A DNA stretch of 64,000 nucleotides, taken from NCBI GenBank assembly GCA_038239145.1, contig JBBSFB010000018.1, forward strand, positions 1-64,000, given 5' to 3'. Below are positions 32,851-41,014 of the stretch, piece by piece (within the stretch, counting starts at the first letter, position 1; each line of letters starts with the position of its first letter). The notes below the pieces were generated by a model that did not search any database, was not told the DNA's origin, and saw only the letters and a list, made by a program, of their open reading frames with translations. The position numbers and the translations under genes were made by a program. The DNA is from PALSA-610 sp038239145 (lineage in GTDB: Bacteria; Actinomycetota; Acidimicrobiia; IMCC26256; PALSA-610).

Positions 32851-33492
32851 TCAGGTCGGGTGCAGCTCCGCGCGCCGGTGCTGCCCGAGCGACAAGAGCA
32901 CGAAGCGCATGATCCGGTCCCGGTCGAGTTCGCGGATGAGCACGAACTCGACCCGAGTCAGCGGCTTCCCGATCGTGGGGAGCTCCTCGCGCGGGAGCAC
33001 CCGGCCGATGAGGGCGAAGGGGACTTCGTCGTCGTCGAAGGCAAACGACATTGCGATCGTCGCGCCCTCGGGCGGGGTCAAGTCGGCCAGTATCGAACAG
33101 CCCCCGCCGCCGAGATCGCGGACGTCGCCCTCGAACGTCGCCCAGCCGTTCGTCTCCGCGTCGAGGACCGCGCACGTCGCGGGGACGTGCCGGTGGACCC
33201 GCGCGTAGGCGCGCCTTTGGATCGCGGTGTTGTCGTTCGGGGCGTCGATCACCAGCCGGGTCGTTCCGCTGCGAACCACCGGAACGTGAATGAGGTAGAC
33301 GCTGTAGCGGCCGAGGCAGGTGAGCTGGACCTCGGCGATCCCGGCCCATTCGTCGGGCAGATGTTCGTCCTCCTGCGCGGTCAGCGTGATGTGGCCGTCT
33401 TGGACCAGGTCCACGGTCATCCGCCACGGAGCGTCGTCGGGAGCGGTGGCGACGAGCACGGGTTGACCGACCTCGAGCAACGGAGACGTCAC
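32851..33492 (-). CDS. PilZ-domain (c-di-GMP-binding) protein
   Basis: 213 residues with an N-terminal YcgR-like beta domain (about 1-85) and a PilZ domain. The c-di-GMP motif RxxxR is present as RRAYARV (R94, R98). The second motif is DLGGGG (126-131) where most family members have D/N-x-S-x-x-G, so the Ser is replaced by Gly. That may weaken binding. No membrane helix. Likely links c-di-GMP to an unknown output; no flagellar or pilus genes are nearby. ATG 33492 is the only good start. Confidence 0.8.
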   Translation of the reverse strand: MTSPLLEVGQPVLVATAPDDAPWRMTVDLVQDGHITLTAQEDEHLPDEWAGIAEVQLTCLGRYSVYLIHVPVVRSGTTRLVIDAPNDNTAIQRRAYARVHRHVPATCAVLDAETNGWATFEGDVRDLGGGGCSILADLTPPEGATIAMSFAFDDDEVPFALIGRVLPREELPTIGKPLTRVEFVLIRELDRDRIMRFVLLSLGQHRRAELHPT

Positions 33493-33590
33493 GCCATCTC
33501 TATCGACAGATGGTGGGACGAGTCGTACCCGAACCGGGTAGCCTCGACGGGTTCCGGAGGACTTCAGATGGCTGACCCGCCGAGTTCGTC

Positions 33591-34841
33591 ATGCCGCGCT
33601 CAACGCCCCGTTCGTCACGCCGCACCGGCGAGCGCTTCATCGCGTTTCTCCGCGCCGACATCTCCGGAGTCCGTGCGGGTTTCTTCGCGCTCCTGATCTC
33701 CTCGGGTGGCGACCTCGTCACCGGCGTCACCTTCGCCACCATCAGCAACACCCTGAACCTGCTGCCCGGGCTCGTGGTGTTGGTCCCCGCAGCGATCGGG
33801 ATGCGGGGCAACGTCTTCGGCGGCCTCGGCAGCCGGCTCGGGACCCTGATCCACACCGGGACGTTCCGGGTGTCGCGTCGCGTCGAAACCGAGGTCGGCC
33901 AGAACATGTACGCGGCGATCCTGTCGTCGCTCTCCACGGCGGTCCTGCTCGCGGTGCTCGCCAAGCTCATGTGCGAGATGTTGATCGGCGGGAAGTCGAT
34001 CTCGGTCGTCGACTTCATGGTGGTCTCCGTCATCGGGGCGATCCTCTCGTCGGTCGTCGTCCTGGTGCTGACGGTGGCGGTGGCCGCGTTCTGCGCGCGC
34101 CGCGACCTCGACCTCGACAACGTCGCCGCGCCGATCGTGACCGCAGCCGGCGACATGGTCACGCTCCCGAGCATGTTCCTCGCGACGTACCTGATCGGGT
34201 ACCACTACGTGACGCCGATCATCGCGATCGCGTGCGCGGCCATCGGGATCGGCGCCGCAGTCGTGGGCATCGGGGTCAAGGGGCTCCCGATCCTGCACCG
34301 GATCGTCGTCGAGTCGCTGCCGATCCTCGCGCTCGCCGGCGTAGTCGACATCCTCGCGGGCATCACGATCCAGAACCGGTTCGCGTCGTTTCTCAAGTAT
34401 CCGGCACTGCTCGTCATGGTCCCCGCGTTCCTCGAGGACTCCGGCTCTCTCGGCGCGATCCTCGCCGCACGCGTGTCGACCAAGCTTCACCTGGGAACGC
34501 TGGGCGACAGCGGCGCGTCGTGGCGCGCCGCGACGGACGACGTGTTGCTCGTGTACCTCTATGCCGTTCCGGTGTTCGTGTTCCTCGGCCTGTCGTCGAC
34601 CGTGGTCGCGAGCGTGCTGAACAAGACGAGCCCGGGCATCGTCGACATGCTCGGGGTGAGCCTCATCGCGGGCTTCCTGGCCACGACCGCTTCAGTGGTC
34701 GTGGGCTTCTACTCCGCGGTGGCGACCCACCGGTTCGGCCTCGATCCCGACAACCATGCCATTCCCCTCGTGACATCGAGCCTTGACCTCCTCGGCGCGT
34801 TGTCGCTTATCCTGGCCATCGTGATCCTCGGGCTGGCTTAG
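33591..34841 (+). CDS. MgtE/SLC41-like divalent cation transporter (double membrane domain)
   Basis: A 416-residue integral membrane protein with about 10 helices. It contains two MgtE-type membrane repeats (SGGDLVTGVTFATISNTLNL and DPDNHAIPLVTSSLDLLGAL carry the matching D-x-(V/I)-T/N motifs). It lacks the cytoplasmic N and CBS domains of classical MgtE, as in SLC41. Mg2+ or a related cation is the likely substrate. Its partner gene with PhoU-like and TrkA-C domains begins 38 bases downstream, a pairing that suggests a regulatory subunit. ATG 33591 gives a short basic N-terminus before the first helix. Confidence 0.85.
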   Translation: MPRSTPRSSRRTGERFIAFLRADISGVRAGFFALLISSGGDLVTGVTFATISNTLNLLPGLVVLVPAAIGMRGNVFGGLGSRLGTLIHTGTFRVSRRVETEVGQNMYAAILSSLSTAVLLAVLAKLMCEMLIGGKSISVVDFMVVSVIGAILSSVVVLVLTVAVAAFCARRDLDLDNVAAPIVTAAGDMVTLPSMFLATYLIGYHYVTPIIAIACAAIGIGAAVVGIGVKGLPILHRIVVESLPILALAGVVDILAGITIQNRFASFLKYPALLVMVPAFLEDSGSLGAILAARVSTKLHLGTLGDSGASWRAATDDVLLVYLYAVPVFVFLGLSSTVVASVLNKTSPGIVDMLGVSLIAGFLATTASVVVGFYSAVATHRFGLDPDNHAIPLVTSSLDLLGALSLILAIVILGLA

Positions 34842-34879
34842 GGCCCCTCGAGGAGCCGGCTGCGGAGCCGGCGGTATCA

Positions 34880-36112
34880 ATGGACGAACGACCACGAAAT
34901 CTGAAAGCCATGTTGTCGGAGGCGAAGGACACCTCTGAGCTCATGGTCGATCTCGGGTACGCGTCGCTGTTCTTCGGCGACACGCGCATGGCCGACGAGG
35001 TCCACGAGCTCGAGGAGCGCCTCACCGAGCTCGTGCACGAGATGCGTGAGGTGTGCGTGCTCGCGGCGCGCTCGAAACGGGACGCCGAGCAGATGTCGAG
35101 CGTCCTTCACGTCGTGTCCGCGATCGAGCGGATGGGCAACGCGGCCGTCGACATTGCGCGCGTCGTGACCCACCACCTCGGCATTCCCGCGTCGCTCGTC
35201 GCCGATCTGGCCGAGGCCGAAGAGGTGTCGCACCGCGTGCGCATCCGCCCGGAGTCGGCGTTGGCCAACCGTCAACTCGACAGCGTGGAACTGCCCGTGG
35301 AGGTGGGCATGCGAGTCGTCGCGATCCGTCGCGGCCGCGAATGGCTCATCGACCCCGACGGCGACGAGCATCTCCTGCCCGACGACGTGCTGATCCTGCG
35401 GGGCGCGCGCGAAGGAATCGGCGAAGTACGCGAGCTCGCAGGCGCGCCCGTATGGCGGTCGGCCGGCATCGAGGAGAATCCCGCGATCTCCGACCTCGAC
35501 CGGGCCGTCGACGTGCTGGTCGAGATGAAGAACGTGTCCGAGGCTGCCGTCGGGCTCGCCTACAGCGCGCTCCTGCTCAACGATCAGGGCCTCGCCACGC
35601 AGGTGACCCAGCTCGAGGACCGCCTCGACGAGATGCGCGAACAGTTGGAGCTCTGGGTGCTGCGGGCCGGGGCGGAGACCGTCGACCCGTCGGGCCTGCG
35701 CGGGCTCTTGCACCTGGGCGCGGCGTCGGAAGAGGTCGGCGACGCGGCCCAGCAGCTGGTGTGGCTCGTGGAACAAGAAGAGGAGATGCACCCGATCCTC
35801 GCGGTCGCGCTAGGCGATGCCGACGAGGTCTTCGTGCAGTACCCGATCGCCCGCGACAGCGCGCTCGACGGCGAGATCGTCACCGGTACCCAGATCGGCG
35901 ACGACACCGGTTTCCACCTGCTCGCGATCAGGCGGGAAGGCCGTTACCTGTACCGGCCCCGGCGGGTCACGCTCGCCGCCGGCGACGAGATCCTCGCGAC
36001 CGGGCCGTGGGAAGGTCGCTCGGTGCTGGCCGAGCAGTGCGGTTTCCGCCTCGTCGAAGACGACGACACCGGGACCGTCGAGCTCGTGCCCGCGAACGTG
36101 CGCGTCCGGTAG
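34880..36112 (+). CDS. PhoU-like/TrkA-C regulatory protein, duplicated layout
   Basis: 410 residues made of two similar halves, each a PhoU-like helical region followed by a TrkA-C (RCK_C) domain. Half 1 has SELMVDLGYASLFFGDTRMA and then VSHRVRIRPESALANRQL plus IRRGREWLIDPDGDEHLLPDD. Half 2 has GLAYSALLLNDQGLATQ and IARDSALDGEIVTGTQI plus IRREGRYLYRPRRVTLAAGD. The two halves probably pair with the two membrane repeats of the upstream MgtE-like transporter and sense ligands. Cytoplasmic. A GGAG lies in the upstream gap. Confidence 0.85.
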   Translation: MDERPRNLKAMLSEAKDTSELMVDLGYASLFFGDTRMADEVHELEERLTELVHEMREVCVLAARSKRDAEQMSSVLHVVSAIERMGNAAVDIARVVTHHLGIPASLVADLAEAEEVSHRVRIRPESALANRQLDSVELPVEVGMRVVAIRRGREWLIDPDGDEHLLPDDVLILRGAREGIGEVRELAGAPVWRSAGIEENPAISDLDRAVDVLVEMKNVSEAAVGLAYSALLLNDQGLATQVTQLEDRLDEMREQLELWVLRAGAETVDPSGLRGLLHLGAASEEVGDAAQQLVWLVEQEEEMHPILAVALGDADEVFVQYPIARDSALDGEIVTGTQIGDDTGFHLLAIRREGRYLYRPRRVTLAAGDEILATGPWEGRSVLAEQCGFRLVEDDDTGTVELVPANVRVR

Positions 36113-36946
36113 CTAGAAGGGTTTCGCGACCGCGAGGCTGACCGCGACCGCGGCCACACCCACCAGCACCCCGCCGACGATGCCGAGCTCCGGGTGCCCG
36201 GCTTTGCGGGACTGGAGCATCGCTTCTGCGACCAGCACGCCGCCGATCGCGCCGCCGATGTGCGCGGCGATCGAGACGTTCGCGATCACGAAGTAGTCGA
36301 GGAACAAGTTGATGACCAGGAGCGGTCCGAAGCCGGTGTCCCAGAACCGCACCCCTTGGCGCTGCATCACGATCGTTGCGGCCGCCGCGACACCGAAGAC
36401 CCCGCCCGAAGCGCCCGCGGAGACCGCGTGCGGCGTCGCGATCAACGCGCCCGCCGACCCGGCCGCCACCGACGCGACGTAGATCAGGCCGAAGCGGACC
36501 GGACCCGCGCCGGGCTCGAGCAGTTGGCCGACGATCCATAAGAGCACCATGTTGAAGAACAGGTGCAGGAACCCCTCGTGGACCAGCGAGACCGTGAAGA
36601 TGCGATACCACTGGCCCTGGTGCACGAGCGGGCCGAACAGCACCAGGTTGTCGGAGGTGTGACCGACGCCGCCGAAGTTCTTGTCGCGCAGCCCGATGAC
36701 GATGAACGCGGCGACGGTGATGCCGACGATGATCTTCGTCGCGAGCATGTTCTCCTGCCGCGCGAAGAGCCCCACGCGCTGCCGGGTCGTGGGCGCAGCA
36801 GCTTTGACACAGTCGACGCACTGCGAGCCGACCGATGCAATGCGCAGGCAATCGGGGCACGCCGGACGTCCACATCGGGTGCACCGACGTCCGGTCTCCC
36901 GATCGGGGTGCCGGTAGCACGCGACCGGAGGCGATTCCTGCGTCAT
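36113..36946 (-). CDS. Rhomboid-family intramembrane serine protease with N-terminal zinc ribbon
   Basis: 277 residues. Residues about 10-45 form a Cys-rich zinc ribbon (CYRHPDRETGRRCTRCGRPA, then CPDCL), followed by six membrane helices. The catalytic Ser is in SAGASGGVFG and the catalytic His in AAHIGGAIGG, and the loop HEGFLHLFFNMVLLW holds the HxxxN-like part. These are complete. ATG 36946 is preferred over the in-frame GTG 36958 because a TACCGT -10 box (complement of 36957-36962) covers that GTG. It is divergent from the P-type ATPase. The substrate is unknown. Confidence 0.88.
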   Translation of the reverse strand: MTQESPPVACYRHPDRETGRRCTRCGRPACPDCLRIASVGSQCVDCVKAAAPTTRQRVGLFARQENMLATKIIVGITVAAFIVIGLRDKNFGGVGHTSDNLVLFGPLVHQGQWYRIFTVSLVHEGFLHLFFNMVLLWIVGQLLEPGAGPVRFGLIYVASVAAGSAGALIATPHAVSAGASGGVFGVAAAATIVMQRQGVRFWDTGFGPLLVINLFLDYFVIANVSIAAHIGGAIGGVLVAEAMLQSRKAGHPELGIVGGVLVGVAAVAVSLAVAKPF

Positions 36947-36956
36947 AGACGGATTC

Positions 36957-36962
36957 ACGGTA
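36957..36962 (-). promoter_or_regulatory. -10 box TACCGT (rhomboid)
   Basis: Complement reads TACCGT, ten bases before ATG 36946. Confidence 0.4.
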
Positions 36963-37008
36963 CCGGCTCAGTACGACCCGAACGGCGCACCGGAGCGGCG
37001 CCGATCGG

Positions 37009-37014
37009 TAGCGT
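37009..37014 (+). promoter_or_regulatory. -10 box TAGCGT (leaderless P-type ATPase)
   Basis: TAGCGT ends six bases before ATG 37021. Confidence 0.5.
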
Positions 37015-37020
37015 TGCCCG

Positions 37021-39426
37021 ATGAGCGACACCGGACTCGCGGGCGCCGCTACGACGACCGGGCCGAAGGGACTCACGGCCGCCGAGGTCGCGGAGCGGGT
37101 CCGCTCCGGCCAGGTGAATGTCGCCGACGAGCGCACGAGCCGGACCATCCCGGAGATCCTGCGGGCGAACGTGCTCACCCGCTTCAACGCCATTCTCGGC
37201 GCGGCCTTCGTCCTCATCCTCGTGTTCGGCGAGGCCCGTGACTCGTTGTTCGGCTACGTCCTGATCCTGAACGCGCTGATCGGCATCATCCAGGAGTGGC
37301 GGGCCAAACGCACGCTCGACCGTCTCGCCGTGTTGAACGCCCCCCGGGCCCGGGTCGTCCGTGACGGTGAGACTACGGAGATCGACGTCACCGCGGTCGT
37401 GCTCGACGACCTCTGCGACGTCCGTGCCGGTGACCAGTTGCCGGCCGACGGGGTGCTTCGCACCCAGGACGGGCTCGAGCTCGACGAGTCGATGTTGACG
37501 GGCGAGTCGGATCCGGTGACCAAGGGCGAGGGCGACGAGGTGCTCTCGGGGAGCATCGTCGTCGCCGGGCGCGGATGTATCCAAACGACGCGCGTCGGCG
37601 GCGATTCCTATGCCCGCAAGATCGCGACCGAGGCCCGGCGGTTCACCCTCACGCAGTCCGAGCTGATGGACGGCATCAATCAGATCCTGCGCTACGTGCA
37701 GTGGGCGTTGGTGCCGACCGCGATTCTCCTCGCGTTCAGCCAGTTCCGCGTGCAGGACACGCACCGCGCCGCGATCCAGGGCGTCGTGGCGGGCGTGGTG
37801 GCGATGGTCCCTGAAGGGCTCGTGTTGCTCACCTCGCTCGCGTTCGGGCTCGCGACGATCACGTTGGCCCGCCGGCAGGTGCTCGTACAGGAGTTGCCGG
37901 CGGTCGAGGGTCTGGCGCGCGTCGACACCGTCCTGCTCGACAAGACCGGCACGCTCACCGAGGGGGTCATCCGGTTCCAACAGGTGCATGCGCTCGTGCC
38001 GGACGATCCGGTTTCGGACGCGCTCGGCGCGCTGGCCGACGACGACAACCGCAACGCAACGATGACCGCGTTGAGCGTGGAGTTCTCCGCGCCCGATGGA
38101 TGGACCCGGACCGCGTCGACTCCGTTCTCGTCGGGCCGCAAGTGGAGCGCGAAGACGTTCGGTGATAGGGGCTCGTGGGTGCTCGGCGCGCCGGAGATGG
38201 TGAGGCCCACGGTCGGTGCCGACGATCCGGTTCGGGCGCGGGCGAATCAGCTGGCCGGCGACGGGCAACGGGTGCTCCTGTTGGCGCACTCCGACGCCGC
38301 GCTCGTCGCCGAGAGCCTGCCCGACGGTCTGACTCCTTCCGCGCTCGTCGTGTTCGAGGAGAAGGTTCGGCCCGACGCGGCCGAAACCCTGCAGTACTTC
38401 GCGGACCAGGGCGTGCGGTGTGTGGTGATCTCCGGCGACAATCCACATACGGTCGGTGCCATCGCCCGTCAGGTCGGGATCCAGGGCGCCGATCGTCCGT
38501 ACGACGCGCGCGAGCTCCCCGACGACGTCGACGCGCTCGCCTCGGTGCTCGAAGAGTTCTCGGTGTTCGGGCGGGTGTCGCCCCAACAGAAGCGGGCGAT
38601 CGTCGGCGCCCTCCACCACGGTGGTCACTACGTCGCGATGACCGGCGACGGGGTGAACGACGCGCTCGCGTTGAAGGATGCCGACATCGGCATCGCGATG
38701 GGGAGCGGGGCTCCCGCCACGCGCGCGGTGGCGCAGGTCGTGCTGCTCGACGGTCGGTTCGCGAGCATGCCCAGCGTCGTCGCGGAAGGGCGCCGCGTGA
38801 TCGCGAACGTAGAACGGGTCGCGACGTTGTTCGTGACCAAGACGTTCTACGCGATGTTGTTGGCGATCGCGATCGGGATCGCGCGTTGGCCCTACCCGTT
38901 CCTGCCACGCCATCTCACGATCGTCAGCAGCCTCACCATCGGGATTCCTGCGTTCTTCCTCGCGCTCGCGCCGAACCGCCGTCGGTACGTTCCCGGGTTC
39001 GTCCGCCGGGTGGTCGCGATTGCGGGCCCGGCCGGGGTGGTCGCGTCGGCATCGACGTTCGGCGCGTTCGCGATTGCTCGTCACTATGACGACCTCGAGG
39101 TGTCGCGCACCGCCGCCACGATCACGCTGCTGCTCGTCGGCCTCTGGGTGCTGAACCTGCTGGCCCGACCGATCACACCGCCGCGCGCGCTCCTGTTCGG
39201 CGCCATGGTGGGTGCCTTCGTCGTGATCCTCGTCGTTCCCGGGCTGCGCGACTGGTTCGCGCTCAACCTCCCGAGCGGACCTTCGACGTGGGCCGCCGGA
39301 CTGAGCGCGGCCGCGGGAATCGCGACGCTGGAACTGGGGTGGCAGGCGCGGCAATGGCGACTCGCCCTCGCCGATCGCACGGCCCGTTGGGCGTGGCACG
39401 GACCTTCGGCTCGTCGCGACACCTGA
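37021..39426 (+). CDS. Cation-transporting P-type ATPase (PEGL type)
   Basis: 801-residue ion pump. It has the actuator motif LTGESDPV, the membrane motif VAMVPEGLVLLTSLAFG (PEGL, as in CaxP-like cation pumps), the phosphorylation site LLDKTGTLTEG, and the hinge MTGDGVNDALALKDADIGIAMG. Ten membrane helices fit the profile, including the C-terminal set. The ion is unclear: PEGL pumps include Ca2+ exporters, but Na+, Mn2+ or Mg2+ are possible. The N-terminus has no heavy-metal-binding CxxC. Leaderless start at ATG 37021, divergent from the rhomboid gene. Confidence 0.88.
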   Translation: MSDTGLAGAATTTGPKGLTAAEVAERVRSGQVNVADERTSRTIPEILRANVLTRFNAILGAAFVLILVFGEARDSLFGYVLILNALIGIIQEWRAKRTLDRLAVLNAPRARVVRDGETTEIDVTAVVLDDLCDVRAGDQLPADGVLRTQDGLELDESMLTGESDPVTKGEGDEVLSGSIVVAGRGCIQTTRVGGDSYARKIATEARRFTLTQSELMDGINQILRYVQWALVPTAILLAFSQFRVQDTHRAAIQGVVAGVVAMVPEGLVLLTSLAFGLATITLARRQVLVQELPAVEGLARVDTVLLDKTGTLTEGVIRFQQVHALVPDDPVSDALGALADDDNRNATMTALSVEFSAPDGWTRTASTPFSSGRKWSAKTFGDRGSWVLGAPEMVRPTVGADDPVRARANQLAGDGQRVLLLAHSDAALVAESLPDGLTPSALVVFEEKVRPDAAETLQYFADQGVRCVVISGDNPHTVGAIARQVGIQGADRPYDARELPDDVDALASVLEEFSVFGRVSPQQKRAIVGALHHGGHYVAMTGDGVNDALALKDADIGIAMGSGAPATRAVAQVVLLDGRFASMPSVVAEGRRVIANVERVATLFVTKTFYAMLLAIAIGIARWPYPFLPRHLTIVSSLTIGIPAFFLALAPNRRRYVPGFVRRVVAIAGPAGVVASASTFGAFAIARHYDDLEVSRTAATITLLLVGLWVLNLLARPITPPRALLFGAMVGAFVVILVVPGLRDWFALNLPSGPSTWAAGLSAAAGIATLELGWQARQWRLALADRTARWAWHGPSARRDT

Positions 39427-39469
39427 CTGACCGGGGCCACCCGGCTGCGGCGGGGATCCGAGCGTCAGA

Positions 39470-40867
39470 TCAACAGTGCAGCGTCCCTGAGTCCGGGCGG
39501 GCGATCGGATCGACCGGCGGCGTGGGCGTCGCGGTCTGGGCCGGGCCCGCGCTCGACGGGTGCCCGAAGTCTTCGGTGAGGAACACCGAGCCGTCGGCGG
39601 AGCAGTGCACGCCGACGCCGACCCGGGTAAACCCGGGGGCGAGGATGTTCGTGCGGTGGCCGTCGGAGTGCATCCACGCGTCGTGCAGGGCGCCTACCGT
39701 CGTGCCGCCGCTGCCGGCCGCGATGTTCTCCCCGACGAAGTTGTAGGGCCCGAGCAGGTCGCCGATGGCGCTGTGGCGGAACCCGTTGGCGGCCATGTTG
39801 GCGGCCCAAGTGGCGGCGTAGTTCGCGAGGCTCTGATCCCAGGCGAGGGGAGCGATGTGGCGCGCCGCACGTTCGCTGTTCAGGCGGCCGAGGAGATCGG
39901 CGGCCATCACGTCGGTCTTGGTACCGACGCCGGGTGCACACTTCGGCGGCGGCGACGACGGCGAGAAGGCGTACGTCCTCGCGTCGGCGAATGCGATCCA
40001 GTAGCCCCGCGCGCCGGGCGACATGGCCACGGCGACGGCCGGGGCGCCGGGGCACGCATTCACTGCGGATCCGTAGAACGGGCTGTTCGCACCGAAGCGG
40101 AACAGTCCACCGTCGGCGGCGACCATGGTGTAGCCGGCGCCGGTAGATGCCGCCGCCATGCCGCTGATCGGTTCGTTCAACCGGATCGCTCCGGTGGAAC
40201 CGAAGAAGGATGCGTTGAACGCGAAGATGCCACCGTCGCTCGCGACCAACCAGTAGCCGCGGCCGCTCGGCGTCGACGCCATGCCCGTGATCGGTTGATT
40301 GATGTGCATCCCTCCGGTCGAGCCGGCGAAGGGCGCGTTGAAGGCGAAGATGCCACCATCGCTCGCGACCAACCAGTAGCCGTCGCCACTCGGGGTCGCG
40401 GCCATGCCGACGATCGGCAGATTCAGTTGGTGTCCGCCCATCGAACCGTGGAACGCGGCGTCGCCGAAGCCGAACACGGCGCCGCGACGATCGGTGAGCC
40501 AGTAACCGTGACCGGTTCGCGTCGCCGCAATGGCGACGATCGTGTCGTGCGCGAAGCCGACGGCCGACCCGTAGAAGTGCGCGTCGCCCGCGGTGAGTAC
40601 GCCGCCGTCGGCGGCGGCCCGCCAGTAACCCTTACCGGTCGGTGTCGCTGCGATGCCGATGACCGGGGCCGCGAGCGCGGCGGTATTCGACTGGACGGAC
40701 ACGTTCGCGGTACGCACGGGTGTGGCCGCCGCGGCGGTGATGCCGGTCGTGATGCCGACGAACGCGCCGGCCCCCGCGACGAGAGAAAGTACGAGCGCGA
40801 TGACCGAAGCACGCATGTGGCGCGCAGCAGAGCGATTGCGCCGCGCGTCGCCTCGAGCTTGCTCCAT
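39470..40867 (-). CDS. Secreted CAP-domain protein with DGGIF repeats
   Basis: 465-residue exported protein. A signal peptide lies at about 15-45 (RASVIALVLSLVAGAGAFVG). Then come six to seven repeats of about 45 residues with the pattern GYWLVASDGGIFAFNA-x-F-x-GS, probably forming a beta-propeller, a repeat common in secreted proteins of this bacterial group. The C-terminal CAP/SCP domain (about 325-440) has LNSERAARHIAPLAWDQSL, HSDGHRTNILAP and GVGVHCSADGSVFLTEDFG. ATG 40867 is chosen over the longer frame because GGGGAGAT lies just upstream and the signal peptide then starts correctly. Likely cell-surface or secreted binding protein. Confidence 0.88.
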   Translation of the reverse strand: MEQARGDARRNRSAARHMRASVIALVLSLVAGAGAFVGITTGITAAAATPVRTANVSVQSNTAALAAPVIGIAATPTGKGYWRAAADGGVLTAGDAHFYGSAVGFAHDTIVAIAATRTGHGYWLTDRRGAVFGFGDAAFHGSMGGHQLNLPIVGMAATPSGDGYWLVASDGGIFAFNAPFAGSTGGMHINQPITGMASTPSGRGYWLVASDGGIFAFNASFFGSTGAIRLNEPISGMAAASTGAGYTMVAADGGLFRFGANSPFYGSAVNACPGAPAVAVAMSPGARGYWIAFADARTYAFSPSSPPPKCAPGVGTKTDVMAADLLGRLNSERAARHIAPLAWDQSLANYAATWAANMAANGFRHSAIGDLLGPYNFVGENIAAGSGGTTVGALHDAWMHSDGHRTNILAPGFTRVGVGVHCSADGSVFLTEDFGHPSSAGPAQTATPTPPVDPIARPDSGTLHC

Positions 40868-41014
40868 CGGATCTCCCCGTACCGCCGCCCGTGCCTGTCT
40901 TCCACGAGTCAATTCGGCACGTTTCGACGCGCGATTGAGGGGATTCGCAGGCGAGCGCATGCGCCGCGCGGGCGAGAGCGGACGTTGCCGGACGAATCGA
41001 CCCTGGTTGGCGAT

